Assembly: GCA_947646735.1 (NCBI GenBank)
Contig: CANTFK010000935.1
Location: 1-64,000, forward strand
Length of the DNA: 64,000 nucleotides
Direction: 5' to 3'
Source of the DNA: Peronospora farinosa
Lineage: Eukaryota > Oomycota > Peronosporomycetes > Peronosporales > Peronosporaceae
The notes under the pieces are model-generated. The model searched no databases and had not been told where the DNA came from. It worked only from the letters and a program-made list of their open reading frames with translations. Positions 1 to 10,183 of this stretch are shown here, piece by piece (within the stretch, counting starts at the first letter, position 1; every line of letters starts with the position of its first letter). Position numbers and translations under genes: made by a program.

Positions 1-141
1 ACATCGTCTTGAAACCTTTCTGCGAGATCGCGACTCATCAATATTGGCCACGAGATCGCGACTCATTAATATTGGCCATTTCGGACTTAAACGAAAATAT
101 GCGATCACACTTGGCGAAATTCACTCTTTCACTTCGCCACA
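1..141 (-). mobile_element. Gypsy family A LTR, terminal fragment
   Basis: Reverse-oriented start of a family A LTR. The complement begins TGTGGCGAAGTGAAAG, as do the LTR starts at 6031 and 16493, and the terminus CCACA ends at 141. The rest lies outside the window. It abuts the 3' end of an A-family gag, so an A element or solo LTR inserted into an older A copy. A stretch of about 30 bp (CGAGATCGCGACTCAT followed by a TATTGGCCA block) is duplicated head-to-tail at about 24-86. Confidence 0.75.
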
Positions 142-1965
142 CCAGCATGCTTGGTCGGCACATACCACTGACGTGTCAGATTGTAAAATTCTTCCATCGG
201 GCAGTTCCCTCCTTCGTGCATCTCCCCACAGGACGAACACACGAAAAAAAATTTGTCTGAAGGATGTCCTTTTCGCCCACACTTCTGGCAGGTCAATCGT
301 TCCAGCATCATCGATCGTCATGTTTCTTCGATCCGCAATGGGTACAGGCTCTTGGTAGATCAACACGATCATAGCTTTTGCCTTGATCGGTCGCATTCTG
401 TCGATCGCGGTAATCTCTTGGCTTCTCCGCCTAATCCCGTGTTGCCGCTACAAACATACGATGTAGTTAAACTTTCGCGTCTGATTCACTTGATTCCGAC
501 CCTGATCCACTGTTAACCTTTCCAATATGGATCGCTCTCACTGCACGAGTCGGTTTCGATAATGCTTGATCGGGCACAGGAGCTGATCGCTAGCGAAGTA
601 TATATATTACTCGATCCCATTGATGCTTTGCCTTGACGACTCTCCATGCGTTTATAGGCACGTAAAGTTTCCTCCATGTCGTAAGCATCGTCCAACCTTA
701 ATAGAGTCAACTGCTTTGCCAAATCACGATCATCTAATGTCTCGATAAAGTGTTCCACATGCTCTCGTCTTGTGGCCGGTGTTCCTTCTCGGATCGAGAT
801 CTTTGCTCGTATCGCCGACACATTTAATCGATAAAGATATTTCAATGGAGTCTCATTCGGCTGCTTCCTTGCGTGGTTATATTGTCTTCCGACGGATACG
901 CCATATCCTCCATACTGAATCATGAAACTTTCCAATAGAGATTTCCAATTATGACGAGTCGATCGGCCTAGCTGGCTATACCAATTTCGTGCTGGCCCCG
1001 TCAGCAAATCGCCCATTACGAGGCACTTTTCCGCGTCAGGAGCCTGGTCACGTAAGAAAGCAGACTTGACCCTGCTGATCCAGCTTCTGGCTCGATCTTC
1101 ATCTCGGTCTCGTCCGGTAAACTCCTTCAGATCTGCGATCGTCGATACTCGAATTTGCTGCGCAGTGATTCCACCATTTGGCATAGCTTCTGCTGCTGCC
1201 ACCAATGGTCGCCTTAAGTCTTCCAGTCCCAGATCAAGCGGATCGAAATTATTTGATCGACTGTGACGCGATCCAACCGACTCCATCTCCACATCTGGAA
1301 CATGTCGTTCTTGAGGAGTGGTCTGGATCCTTGATCGATTAGCACTCTGCTGGACGAAGATTCGTTGATCTTCCTCGTAATTTCTCATGGAGGCTTCGAA
1401 ATATGCATTCAGCTAACCTGATCCAATCGGATTCGCTTGTTGAGCCGTGGTCGCATTCGTCGATCGCACTTCAGTCTTGATTGGCACCGTTTGTCCACGG
1501 ATGAATGCTGCGCCTGACGGTCCAAGTGACATCCGTTGAATGGAGATTGACTTCTCTGAATCCTCTGCCACTGGTTCTGCTGACGCATACTGAGAAGATC
1601 CAGTCTGGTATGCTTCGGCGGTCGGCGTGATCGCCTGATCGGCCACATAACGTCTTCCAGTAAAAGGAATTAGTTTTTCGAACGGCAATTGTCCTGCCTT
1701 GATCACTTGATCATGATCGCATTCTAAAAGTGTTTGCGCGTCAAACGCTCCAGCGATGAGTCCGGCTTCCTTCATTAGTTCCATAAGACGACGGATCGCT
1801 TCCAGCTGGTTTGACGTTTCTTTAGGGGCTGATACCGGCCCTTGTAACGACCCAATCAGCTTCGGCTTCAAAATTCTTAGTACTGGGTCGCTTGATAACA
1901 ACGTCTTCAACTCCATCTGGTAGAAACACCTTTCCAATTTCTTCCTTCTAATTAAAAAAAGATCT
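142..1965 (-). pseudogene. gag: Gypsy A0 gag, decayed
   Basis: Remnant Gag gene of a minus-strand family A element. Open pieces at 1985-1413, 1388-513 and 311-142 align in order with the intact A1 Gag (7365-9656): a helical segment with LLSSDPVLRILKPKLIGS, then the capsid-like region with DLKEFTGRDRDEDRARSW, then zinc-knuckle residues CQKCGRKGHPSDK. The pieces lie in different frames, the N-terminal third is missing, the first zinc knuckle is eroded, and the last residues are cut by the LTR ending at 141. Gag would package element RNA into particles, but this copy cannot make a full protein. Identification is firm; function is lost. Confidence 0.8.
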
Positions 1966-2388
1966 AGATATGTGGTCCACCCCAAATGCCTTCGCCATCC
2001 CGATCCGTCGGCGATCTTGCTTTTTCCTTGGATCGTGATCTGAATCAGATCGCGTATAAGTTCAGGATCGCGGTCGATCCATTATGCGTGATTCTTGTGA
2101 ACTAGATCGCGATCTACGTCGGATCGCGGTTCTGAGTCGGATCGCGGTTCTGAGTCGGATCGCGGTTCTAATCGGATCGCGGTTCTGAGTCGGATCGCGG
2201 TTCTGAGTCGGATCGCGGTTCTAATCGGATCGCGGCTCTGAGTCGGATCGCAGTTCTGAGTTGGATCGCGGTTCTGAGTTGGATCGCGTTTTCTGCACTA
2301 TGAATCGCGATCAATCCTTGATGTGTAGTCCACATAACTTGGATCGCGATCTACACTTTACGAAAATTTGTTTACTCGCTCCTCCACA
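1966..2388 (-). mobile_element. Family A LTR (partial), between A0 gag and an antisense-gene fragment
   Basis: Reverse-oriented family A LTR. Its U3 start (TGTGG on the complement) ends at 2388, where the plus strand reads CCACA then ATCGTCCCCTGC, the family's polypurine-tract region. The inner part shares the block around GTGGTCCACC with the A1 LTR. The 3' part adjoining gag is deleted. It has A0 gag on its left and a different element's antisense gene on its right, as expected if two A copies recombined through their LTRs. Confidence 0.65.
2105..2290. repeat. 17-18 bp minisatellite in an A LTR
   Basis: Tandem copies of GAGTCGGATCGCGGTTCT with 17-18 bp spacing, about ten units, several with the A of GAGT lost. 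Every unit contains GATCGCG, the family A signature word. Other A LTRs have different minisatellites at the equivalent place (6430-6665, 46800-46930). Confidence 0.85.
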
Positions 2389-2845
2389 ATCGTCCCCTGC
2401 ACCGTTAGCCGGCATACAGTGTTGGCCTAATTGTGCATCGTATCCACAGTAGTCACCTCGGTCATCTTCATGTATTCTTCTTCTTCTGCGGCCGCTTTCC
2501 CTGCTAGCCGGAATGGTTCCAATTCCGTAATATCTGCAATCTCTTTAGCCGTTTCGAGACCCGAACCGTCTCGCCTAACTTCCGATCCGCCTACGAAACA
2601 TTCTTCCGGATCGCGGATTTTGCTTCCTTCTACTCGGGTAGAATTTCCTCCCGTGATGGATCGCCATATCTTGGAGTCGTCAATTGCGGCACTATACAAT
2701 CGCTTGGACGCCCAACTGCCGTTGTGGACAGTTATCGTTTCTTGCAAGATGCTCTACGAGAGCTAGAAGGGCGCTATAATCGGTTGGAACGTAAATTGCA
2801 ATCCTTCCAGGAATTAGCACCTCCTCTGTCCAAATTCGTCTTATA
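2389..2845 (+). pseudogene. Antisense coiled-coil gene of a family A element, 5' fragment
   Basis: Start of the accessory gene that family A and B elements carry antisense to gag-pol next to the 3' LTR. From ATG 2470 it reads a Ser/Ala-rich N-terminus, then SSGSRILLPSTRVEFPPV, nearly the same as the A1 copy (minus strand near 16300), then a heptad-like helix that changes frame near 2712 and continues as DALRELEGRYNRLERKLQ. It breaks at about 2845, where family B pol begins. The function of this protein family is unknown; a coiled-coil, probably oligomeric protein is inferred. This fragment is not functional. Confidence 0.65.
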
Positions 2846-5808
2846 ATTTGTCTTCGCCGCGCTTACACTTGACCACTTCTAACGTCCATTGGGACAGAAG
2901 CGCAGCCCAATTTTTCATGGAGACCTTGTAGACCAGGTGACCGGACTAAACACGCCAGCGTTGAGTGTCGGGTCAAGACCTTGATAGGTCGGGTGACCAG
3001 CGACGTGTAGTATCCGCAATAGCGCCAACACTTCCTTGTCCATCAGCCCGTAGTTGATATCGTTTGGCTTCAAAGTCCGACTCGTGAAAGTTACCGGCAT
3101 ATACACCCCCTCATACTCCTGCACCAGGGATGCCGAGATGGCCCACTCACTGGCATAAACGATAATGACGGGTTCTCGGCCAGGATCAAAATGGCGGAGG
3201 ATTGGGACGGTGTCGATCTTATTCTTCAATATCGCAAAGGCCACCTGCACCCGAGTCCATCGGTCTTCCTCCTGGTCACTCCTCTGGGTGTCCTCAGTCC
3301 CACTCATCCGGCGTCGTAACACGTGATAATCCACTTCTCTTAGCTCGTACAATATGGACGTATAAATCGCGTAGTCTTTCAGGAACCGACTGTAATAGTT
3401 GAGACTCCCGAGAAACGACTGCATAGCTTTTAGGGTGGTGGGCAGCGGTAAGTCCACCAATGACTGAAGATCCTTAGGGTGGGCCTCCAACCCCCCCCCC
3501 CCGAGGATACTCGATGCCCAAGATAATCTACCTTTTGACAGATCCATGAGCTTTTGACCGCGCTGATCGATAAATTCCACATATCACAAACCTCCAATAG
3601 TCTTTCCACTTTTAAGCATAAGTCATCCCATGACTTCAAGGTCACTGAAATGTCGTCGATATAAGACCGGCGTCCTAATATGGACTACTTTAGGTCTACC
3701 GCAGGTTGACCCATTTCGAACAGGTCAACCTGTTTCTCAGTGTTGGGCTTTGAGGAAATCGTTAGGAATCCATATAAAACGTTATCCAACAATCTCTGAT
3801 AGATCTGTGGTGCATTCTTCAGTCCAAACGGCATTCTTCTCCACTCAAACAATCCGAGCGGGGTCACAAACGCCTAGATTAAACGAGCTCGTTCTGTCAT
3901 GCTGACCACCCAAAAACCGCTAGCCATATCCAGTGAGCAGTACCACAGGGCCTTATCTAGATCTTCCAGAAACTCATTCACGAGAGGCATAGGGTACACC
4001 ATAAGCCGCGTTAAGTCGTTCACCATCCGGTAGCCAATGCACAGCCTTATATCCACCCCATTCTTCTTGACAATGATTACAATTGGACTGGCCCATGGGG
4101 AGGTGGAATGCTGGATTATCTTGGATGACAAGAGACCTTTTATCAGGTCTGCCAGCTTCTCCCTAAATTGAGGGGCCACCTTCCGTACCCATTGGGTGAT
4201 TGGCCGTGCGTTCCCAACATCAATGTCGCACACTGCTCCTCGAGCCGCCGGGGGTAATGCGTTACCTTTTCCCATCAGCAAATGTCGTTTTCGCCATATA
4301 ATCTGGCGGAGGCGGTCTACCTCCTCCTTTGGGGTATCATCGGGGTCTGGAATCTGGATGTCTTCCAACATAACTTCGTTTGTAGATGGGGTGAACTCAG
4401 GGATAAAAGACCAATTTTTGTCGATATCTTCGGCACATAAGTTTCCACTCTCGTGAACACAGACCTGGTCATCGGAAGTATCTACTTTAGCCTTGACGAC
4501 CTGTGGACCCACCTCTGGGTGGACCGGTGGACCCTCCTCTGGGTGGACCTGTGGACCCTCCTCCAGGTGGGCCCTCTCCATGTCGGTCATATCCTTAGAT
4601 GAGACTTCCTTGCCGACGCTAGCTCTAGCTGGTTGACCTCCATCGAGGGCCTCCCCTCCAGACTCCTGATCTGATGGTAATGACTCAGGGTCCCTAATAA
4701 CAGACTCGTGCACCACGTTAACCACTGGCACTTGGGTCCCCGTCCGTAGCAACATTTTATGTGAAGTCGCGTTCTGAGGTTTCTCGACCATCGGACCTTG
4801 GTATACTTCTTCTTGAGTGGTTTCTGCATCCTCCTCGTCGGTGGTTGCTTGGTAGATTAGATTTTTCCATTCAGCGTACCTCCTAGAACCAACTGACACG
4901 AATCCTTGGGCCCGGGGAACCCGGTCCTCAGCCAGCCAAATGCCCAGCTTGGTACCCTCGTGTAAGATCAGGTCCTTGTCACTCACATTGGTGACCCTCA
5001 AGAATTGGCGATGTCCATGTCCTTGGATCATCGTAATTACCCATCTGTCTCCACGGGTCATCCATAATTTCCACTGGTCCGACGTAAACCTCTTCAGCGG
5101 AACCTCTACATATTTTGTTGCAGGTAAATTCACGTACTGGCCCAATTTTACTTCAGAAATATGGCCACTATACAAGGTCTTGCGACCTGTCAGCTGGATT
5201 CGAACTTCGTCTGGCAAGCAAATAGTTCCATCCGCCATGTCCAAACGAATTACAGCTGGCACCATAAAGTCCATCCCTAATAGTACATCCTGGCCGGCCA
5301 TGGACCCGACCCACACATTGAAGAAGTATACTAGTACACCATTCAGCGTTATCTTGATCTTCGTTCGCCCTTCCGTGGTGTAAACTGCTTCTCCAATGCC
5401 CACGCACTCTTGTTTTTCGCTTGTGTTAATCCGTCAGCCTGCCTTACGAGCAAAGGCGATATCCAAAATAGATATCTCGGCACCAGAATCAAACAGTAGA
5501 TTCGCACGAATATTGTTAACTTTCCCAGAGGCCTTGGTTTGCTTAAACCACTTTCCTGGGGCATGGTGTTTCCAGTATCCTCTTGACTCTCCCGGCAATA
5601 AATCCCATGTCATCAGAGTCTCTCCTCGGGAATAAACATGAGGTATACATGCATTGGCCACAGCAGCAACAGAATTAATGCAAAAGCCCGATGTATTTTC
5701 AATCAATTCATCCAACTTATTGACCTTCTCCACGGGGTGTTTCTCCACAAATGCATAAATGCAACAATTAGAACGCTCGGCTCGTACCAGATTCAAAACT
5801 GGCGAGCG
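2846..5808 (-). pseudogene. pol: Gypsy B0 pol, decayed (protease-RT-RNase H part)
   Basis: Pol remnant of a minus-strand family B element. The reading order is from 5796 down: N-terminal leader, protease with LLFDSGAEISILDIAF, a long acidic linker, RT palm with RLCIGYRMVNDLTRLMVYP, fingers and thumb, then the connection/RNase H-like region ending near 2915. The second RNase H, integrase and chromodomain are absent; the piece joins foreign sequence at 2846. Frameshifts occur near 5430, 3870, 3680 and 3500, the last at a run of 12 C at 3491-3502. Unlike B1 and B2 it keeps the protease-RT junction in frame (VAPQFREKLADLIKG, near 4165), so it helps to reconstruct family history. Confidence 0.85.
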
Positions 5809-5820
5809 TTCTAATTTAAC
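5766..5820 (-). promoter_or_regulatory. gag-pol junction stem-loop (B0 copy)
   Basis: On the minus strand, GTTAAAT overlaps the gag stop codon and a perfect 14-bp inverted repeat (AATTAGAACGCTCG / CGAGCGTTCTAATT, arms 5803-5816 and 5766-5779). An inner CCAG/CTGG helix is kept. The same structure occurs in B1, B2 and, with a compensated change, A1. It is interpreted as a recoding signal for Gag-Pol. Confidence 0.6.
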
Positions 5821-6030
5821 ATCTTCTCCGCCGCCTCGGGCAGCTGCCCCGCGTGCTTAGTCGGATTGTACCACTGGCAAATCAGGTTGTAGAACTCTTC
5901 CATCGGGCACTTGCCGAAGTCATGAACCTTGCCACAACCGCGACACACAAACAGGCAGTGGTCGGCTGGGTGACCCTTCCTTCCACAGCACTCGCAAACG
6001 AGTCTCTTCCAACAGTCCAGATCCACATGC
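5811..6030 (-). pseudogene. gag: Gypsy B0 gag, C-terminal zinc-knuckle part
   Basis: Last part of family B Gag with CECCGRKGHPADHC (CX2CX4HX4C) and a third, shorter knuckle CRGCGKVHDFGKC, ending in ..AAEKMLN and a TAG stop inside the junction stem-loop. It is interrupted exactly at 6030 by the TGTGG terminus of element A1. The sequence resumes at 17716, so both pieces belong to one pre-existing B element. Confidence 0.85.
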
Positions 6031-7364
6031 TGTGGCGAAGTGAAGGAGTGAATTTCGCCAAGTGTGATCGCATATTTTCGGTTAAGTCCGAAATGGCCAA
6101 TATTAATGAGTCGCGATCTCGCAGAAAGGTTTCGAGATGACGTCAAATGGGATGGAAAACAGTGAATGGAGTAGTTTGCACTTCTATGTGGGGTCAAATA
6201 TGGCCTAGGAACTACGCAATTGCGATCTCCAGTATTTCCGATGGCGATCCGCGTGAACGCGATTGCTAAGAAGGAGGATGGGTACATCCAAGTATGTGGA
6301 AGACGGTCTGGTGTGGATCACGTCGCTATGGAGGACTGGAATGGTGGACATGACATGTCACATAGATGGACCATCTCAAATGACCTGAGAAGCGGTGAGA
6401 AGCGGTGAAGAGGACAAGTCGTGATCCGGCGGATCGCGATCCGATGCTAATTATTAGTATCGCGATCCGATATTAATTATTAGTATCGCGATCCGATATT
6501 AATTATTAGTATCGCGATCCGATACTAATTATTTAGTACCGCGATCCGATATTAATTATTAGTACCGCGATCCGATACTAATTATTTAGTACCGCGATCT
6601 GATACTAATTATTAGTACCGCGATCCGATACTAATTATTAGTACCGCGATCTGATACTAAAATGGTATTAGATCCGAGCGAGGTAGCGATCCAGATCGCG
6701 GCGATATTGGAGTGGACCACATTACAAGATCTGATTTTTCCGAAAGGGCGATACATGGCAATAGATCCTGAGCTACAGATAGTCAAGATCATAGGTTTTG
6801 GTATTTGATTAGTTAACATTAACAGAGTTCAATTTGCTTCTAAGTACACGTGTCGACTTCTCTTCCGGGCTGGATTCTTTGGCCTCCCGACGTCTCAAGG
6901 AAGTCTACCTACTACGCAAGTCATATCCCTGGATTGTTTGGCCAGGGGTTGCAAGAATTCTCGACAAAACAACTCAAGCTGCGATTGGACGCAGAGGACT
7001 AAGAAGTCCAGATACAAGATCGCGAGACGGCTCAAGTGGTCAGAAGGCAAGCGGATCAAGTATCTACATTTTTGGACAAGGCGATCTCAAGAGAGATCAG
7101 GGCGACTCAAATAGAGCACCCCAAGAACAACTGCGATCGTATGAGGAATTCCACGCGATCGCCCCCCCACCTATCCCTAACACAATCAAGTTCAACATCG
7201 ACTCAAGTCTACCGAGAAGAGAGCAACCCGCCCTACCGACGGGTACACAAGGTGAGGAAGGCTATACACACGGAATCGGGGTACCCCCTCCGTTAGTCGG
7301 TCGTCCGGGCGCCAGTGGAGAGTTGGGATCGCATCAGCAATCTTGCGAATCCCACTCCACCACA
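6031..7364 (+). mobile_element. A1 5' LTR
   Basis: LTR of 1334 bp from TGTGGCGAAG to CTCCACCACA. The first 400 bp and the last 550 bp match the 3' LTR at 16493-17715. It carries a variable minisatellite at 6430-6665 that explains most of the length difference between the two LTRs. Both LTRs also hold an ATG-initiated antisense frame at the same LTR coordinate (257 nt in). Confidence 0.9.
6430..6665. repeat. ~27 bp palindromic minisatellite in A1 5' LTR
   Basis: About nine units made of CGCGATCCGA plus the palindrome TACTAATTATTAGTA. Each unit therefore contains a perfect dyad and a GATC word. The 3' LTR (16890-17010) has about five units; the lost units account for the roughly 110-bp size difference between the LTRs. 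Confidence 0.9.
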
Positions 7365-9656
7365 ATGGTGCGCGTGCCCGGATCTTCTGGTGACTCGGGA
7401 TTTCACCGTGAGTCCCTTAGAGAAGATGTAAAGGTCAAGACTGAACCTGGGATTGAAGCGTCAGCGGCAAAGGGATCACCGCAGACGTGTGAAGAAAAAA
7501 GATCCCCGGATCATCAGCGTTTTGGGAGGGGCGCAGATGAAAAGAAAACCAAGGAGGAAGATCAAGATATTGATCTGGAAGAAAAACCTCTACCCCCTCC
7601 CCAGGTCCTTTCGAGGACCCCTGCGGATCGCGTTGCAAAACGCGATCCGCTGGATAAAAATCCTACGGTTAAAACCGAAGGAAATTTATCCAAAACCACT
7701 CCGAATTCGAAGAAGAAGAAGAATTCGAAGCCATCTCGAGTGAAGATGAAGGCGCCTGAGTCGGATCATGATGATGCCGACATGAAGCTGGCGCATGAGG
7801 AAGACAAAGCGAAAGGATGGCAACTGGATCAGCTGGAATGGTGTTTTCATTGGAAGGCGCTTAAAGATCTGTTGTCAAGCGATCCCGCTCTAAAGATTTT
7901 GAAACCGAAGTTGATTGGATCGCTACGAGGACCAATTTCAGCTCCCATTCCGACACCGAACCAGTTGGAAGCGATCCGTCGGCTTATGGAGTTGCTCCAG
8001 AACGCTGGATTCACCGCTGGAGCTTTTGACGCGCAGGTGCTGTTGGAATGCGATCATGATCGGGTGATCCAAGCAGGGCGATCTCTGTTTTCGAAGCTAG
8101 TTCCTCTAATTGGAGAGCGCGATCCGGTGGATCAGACGATCCAGCCGATTGCAGATATACCAAAAGGATATCATACGGGATCTTCGCAATATATGTCAGC
8201 GGAATCCGAAGGGGAGTCGGACGACTCGATTAATATGCAGCGAATGTCACTTGGACCGGCTGGTGCAGCGCATATTCGCGAGCGACTGGCACCGATTAAG
8301 GCCAGAGAACAATCGACGACGGCACTCACAGCTGAAGACATGAATGTGACTGGATCAGGTCAATTGCAATCCTATTTTGAAGCTGCTATGAGAAAGTACG
8401 AGCAGGATCAAGCTCGCATGATCGCCAGTCGATCCGCGATCCCCACAAACACCCCAAAAGTTTGCATTTCGGATGTGGATATGGAATCGGCCGGATCGCG
8501 TCAATCGCGATCCAATAATTACGATCCAGACGATTTGGGTCTGGAGGATCTAAGACGGCCACAAGTCGCAAGTGCAGGCGCTGTACCTAATGGTGGACTT
8601 GTCACGCAGCGGATTCGAATGTCTGCGATCGCAGATCTGAAAGAATTTACAGGACGGGACAAGGATGAAGATCGAGCGAGAAGTTGGGTCAACAAGGCCA
8701 AGTCGGCGTTCTTACGCGACCAAGCCCCGGATGATGAAAAATGTCTAGTATTTGGTGATTTACTTACGGGGCCGGCACGAAATTGGTATAGCCAGTTAAG
8801 TCGATCCACCCAGAATTCATGGAAGTCGTTGCTGGAAACCTTCATGATCCAGTATTGTGGATATGGTATGTCGGTCGGGAGACAATACTATCATGCGAAG
8901 AAGCGATCTGATGAAACTCCATTGGAATATTTGTATCGACTGAATGTGGCCGCGATCCGAGCAAAAATTCCCATTCGGGAGGGATCGCCCTCAATTCGCC
9001 GAGAGCATGTGGAGAATTTCATTGGTACACTTGATGATCGCGATCTGGCTAAGCAGTTGACGTTGTTACGCTTTGGAGACGCCGACGATATGGAAGAAAC
9101 TCTGCGAAAATATCAACGCATGGAGGGTAGACAGTATCCAAGTGCAATGGGGTCAAGCAAATTTCGTCAGCGATCTGCGTCGGCATCCACTCCGGCACCC
9201 TCGAAACCAACTCGTGCTGTGAGAGCGATTCGTCTGGAAGGCAGTAGCAGTGAGTCAGACTCGGATATTAGTGGATCAGACGCCGAAACAGATCGACGCA
9301 ACTTATGTGTGGCCACAGTACCAGATCGCGTGAAGAAATATAGTGATCAACGCGCGGGATCAGACTATTTGGATCAAGATCGCGGTCCAGATCGCGTGGT
9401 GAATCAGAAGGCTTGTACCCATTGTGGGTCGAAGAAACACGATGATCGTGGATGCTGGAAGAGACTAACGTGTCAGAAGTGTGGTCGTAAGGGACATCCG
9501 TCGGACAAGTGTTTTTACACCTGTGCTGCCTGCGGAGATATCCATGAGCATGGAAAATGTCGAATGGAAGAATTCTACAACATGATACGCAAGTGGTATG
9601 TTCCAACCAAGCATGCTGGAATGCTTCCGCCGAAGGCAGAAGAAATTTTGAACTAG
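7365..9656 (+). CDS. gag: Gypsy A1 Gag polyprotein, intact
   Basis: Structural protein of 763 residues that would form the particle and bind element RNA. I chose ATG 7365 because it directly follows the LTR end, and the same MVRVPGSSGD start occurs at the same place in B1 and B2; the frame stays open upstream into the LTR but without ATG support. Residues 1-250 are charged and probably disordered; about 280-390 are helical; about 420-570 are the capsid-like domain (DLKEFTGRDKDEDRARSW, LTGPARNWYSQL); three zinc knuckles follow near 684, 703 and 722 (CTHCGSKKHDDRGC, CQKCGRKGHPSDKC, CAACGDIHEHGKC). The stop codon lies in the junction stem-loop. Codon use is strongly biased toward GATC-containing words. 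Confidence 0.93.
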   Translation: MVRVPGSSGDSGFHRESLREDVKVKTEPGIEASAAKGSPQTCEEKRSPDHQRFGRGADEKKTKEEDQDIDLEEKPLPPPQVLSRTPADRVAKRDPLDKNPTVKTEGNLSKTTPNSKKKKNSKPSRVKMKAPESDHDDADMKLAHEEDKAKGWQLDQLEWCFHWKALKDLLSSDPALKILKPKLIGSLRGPISAPIPTPNQLEAIRRLMELLQNAGFTAGAFDAQVLLECDHDRVIQAGRSLFSKLVPLIGERDPVDQTIQPIADIPKGYHTGSSQYMSAESEGESDDSINMQRMSLGPAGAAHIRERLAPIKAREQSTTALTAEDMNVTGSGQLQSYFEAAMRKYEQDQARMIASRSAIPTNTPKVCISDVDMESAGSRQSRSNNYDPDDLGLEDLRRPQVASAGAVPNGGLVTQRIRMSAIADLKEFTGRDKDEDRARSWVNKAKSAFLRDQAPDDEKCLVFGDLLTGPARNWYSQLSRSTQNSWKSLLETFMIQYCGYGMSVGRQYYHAKKRSDETPLEYLYRLNVAAIRAKIPIREGSPSIRREHVENFIGTLDDRDLAKQLTLLRFGDADDMEETLRKYQRMEGRQYPSAMGSSKFRQRSASASTPAPSKPTRAVRAIRLEGSSSESDSDISGSDAETDRRNLCVATVPDRVKKYSDQRAGSDYLDQDRGPDRVVNQKACTHCGSKKHDDRGCWKRLTCQKCGRKGHPSDKCFYTCAACGDIHEHGKCRMEEFYNMIRKWYVPTKHAGMLPPKAEEILN
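7366..7385 (+). other. Primer-binding site of A1, overlapping the gag start codon
   Basis: TGGTGCGCGTGCCCGGATCT starts 2 nt after the LTR end. It begins with TGG, as expected for pairing with a tRNA 3' CCA end; its complement has the layout of a T-arm plus acceptor stem. The gag ATG uses the first two bases of this TGG. I cannot name the tRNA. The same site occurs at 35538 (B1) and 60301-60320 (B2). Confidence 0.75.
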
Positions 9657-9699
9657 GACGCTCGCCAGGTTGAAATCTGGTACGAGCCGAGCGTTCTAG
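9653..9699 (+). promoter_or_regulatory. gag-pol junction stem-loop (A1 copy)
   Basis: Arms CTAGGACGCTCG (9653-9664) and CGAGCGTTCTAG (9688-9699) pair over 12 bp with one G-U pair. An inner CCAGGT/ATCTGG helix has a 4-nt loop. The gag TAG is inside the 5' arm. Compared with family B, one T-A pair is replaced by C-G, a compensatory change. No clear heptamer precedes it here. Confidence 0.65.
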
Positions 9700-10134
9700 G
9701 CTCTGCATTTATGCATTTGTGGAAAGAATATCAACAGATCAGGGCGTTAACACTCAGATCGGCCCGAATAATACATGTGAAGATTCAAATTCCTGCGTTC
9801 AATATCAAGCGTCGTAAGAGTTGATGAATATGCCCGATCGCCTGCGAAAATGGAGCTCGACTTAGCACCAGGTGAATCACGGGGATATTGGAAATATCAT
9901 ACCCCAGGAAAATGGTTCAAGCAAGCCAAGGCAACGGGCAAGATCAACAATGAAAAGGCGATTATGTCGTTTGATTCTGGAGCCGAAGTCTCAATCGTCG
10001 ACACCACCTTTGCTCGTAAGGTAGGATGTGTCATTGACGAGAGTCAGAAGCAAGAATGTGTTGGGATTGGTGAGAACACATACATGACGGACGGTCGTAC
10101 AAGAATCAAGATCACGCTGATCACTAGTCTATGA
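9700..10134 (+). pseudogene. pro: A1 protease region, frame-broken
   Basis: Aspartic protease part of Pol, which would process the polyprotein. The open piece 9850-10134 contains MSFDSGAEVSIVDTTF with the DSGA catalytic motif. Upstream, 9700-9849 corresponds to the family B pol leader but carries stops in the expected -1 frame, including a TGA within the stem-loop and a TAA near 9815. Another frameshift at about 10135-10183 separates it from the RT frame. Gag-Pol synthesis from this copy is therefore unlikely. Confidence 0.75.
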
Positions 10135-10183
10135 TTTCGATGCTTGGGTAGGAGATCAAGTAGGTCAAGACGCGATTCTAGGA

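Noticed and set aside
5811..6287. Fusion protein of an LTR antisense frame with B0 Gag zinc knuckles
   Set aside because: The frame crosses the A1 insertion point, so it is a by-product of the insertion; the other LTR copy leads into the antisense gene instead.
6834..7364. N-terminal extension of A1 Gag
   Set aside because: The frame is open but starts at TTG inside the LTR. The conserved ATG is at 7365, as in B1 and B2.
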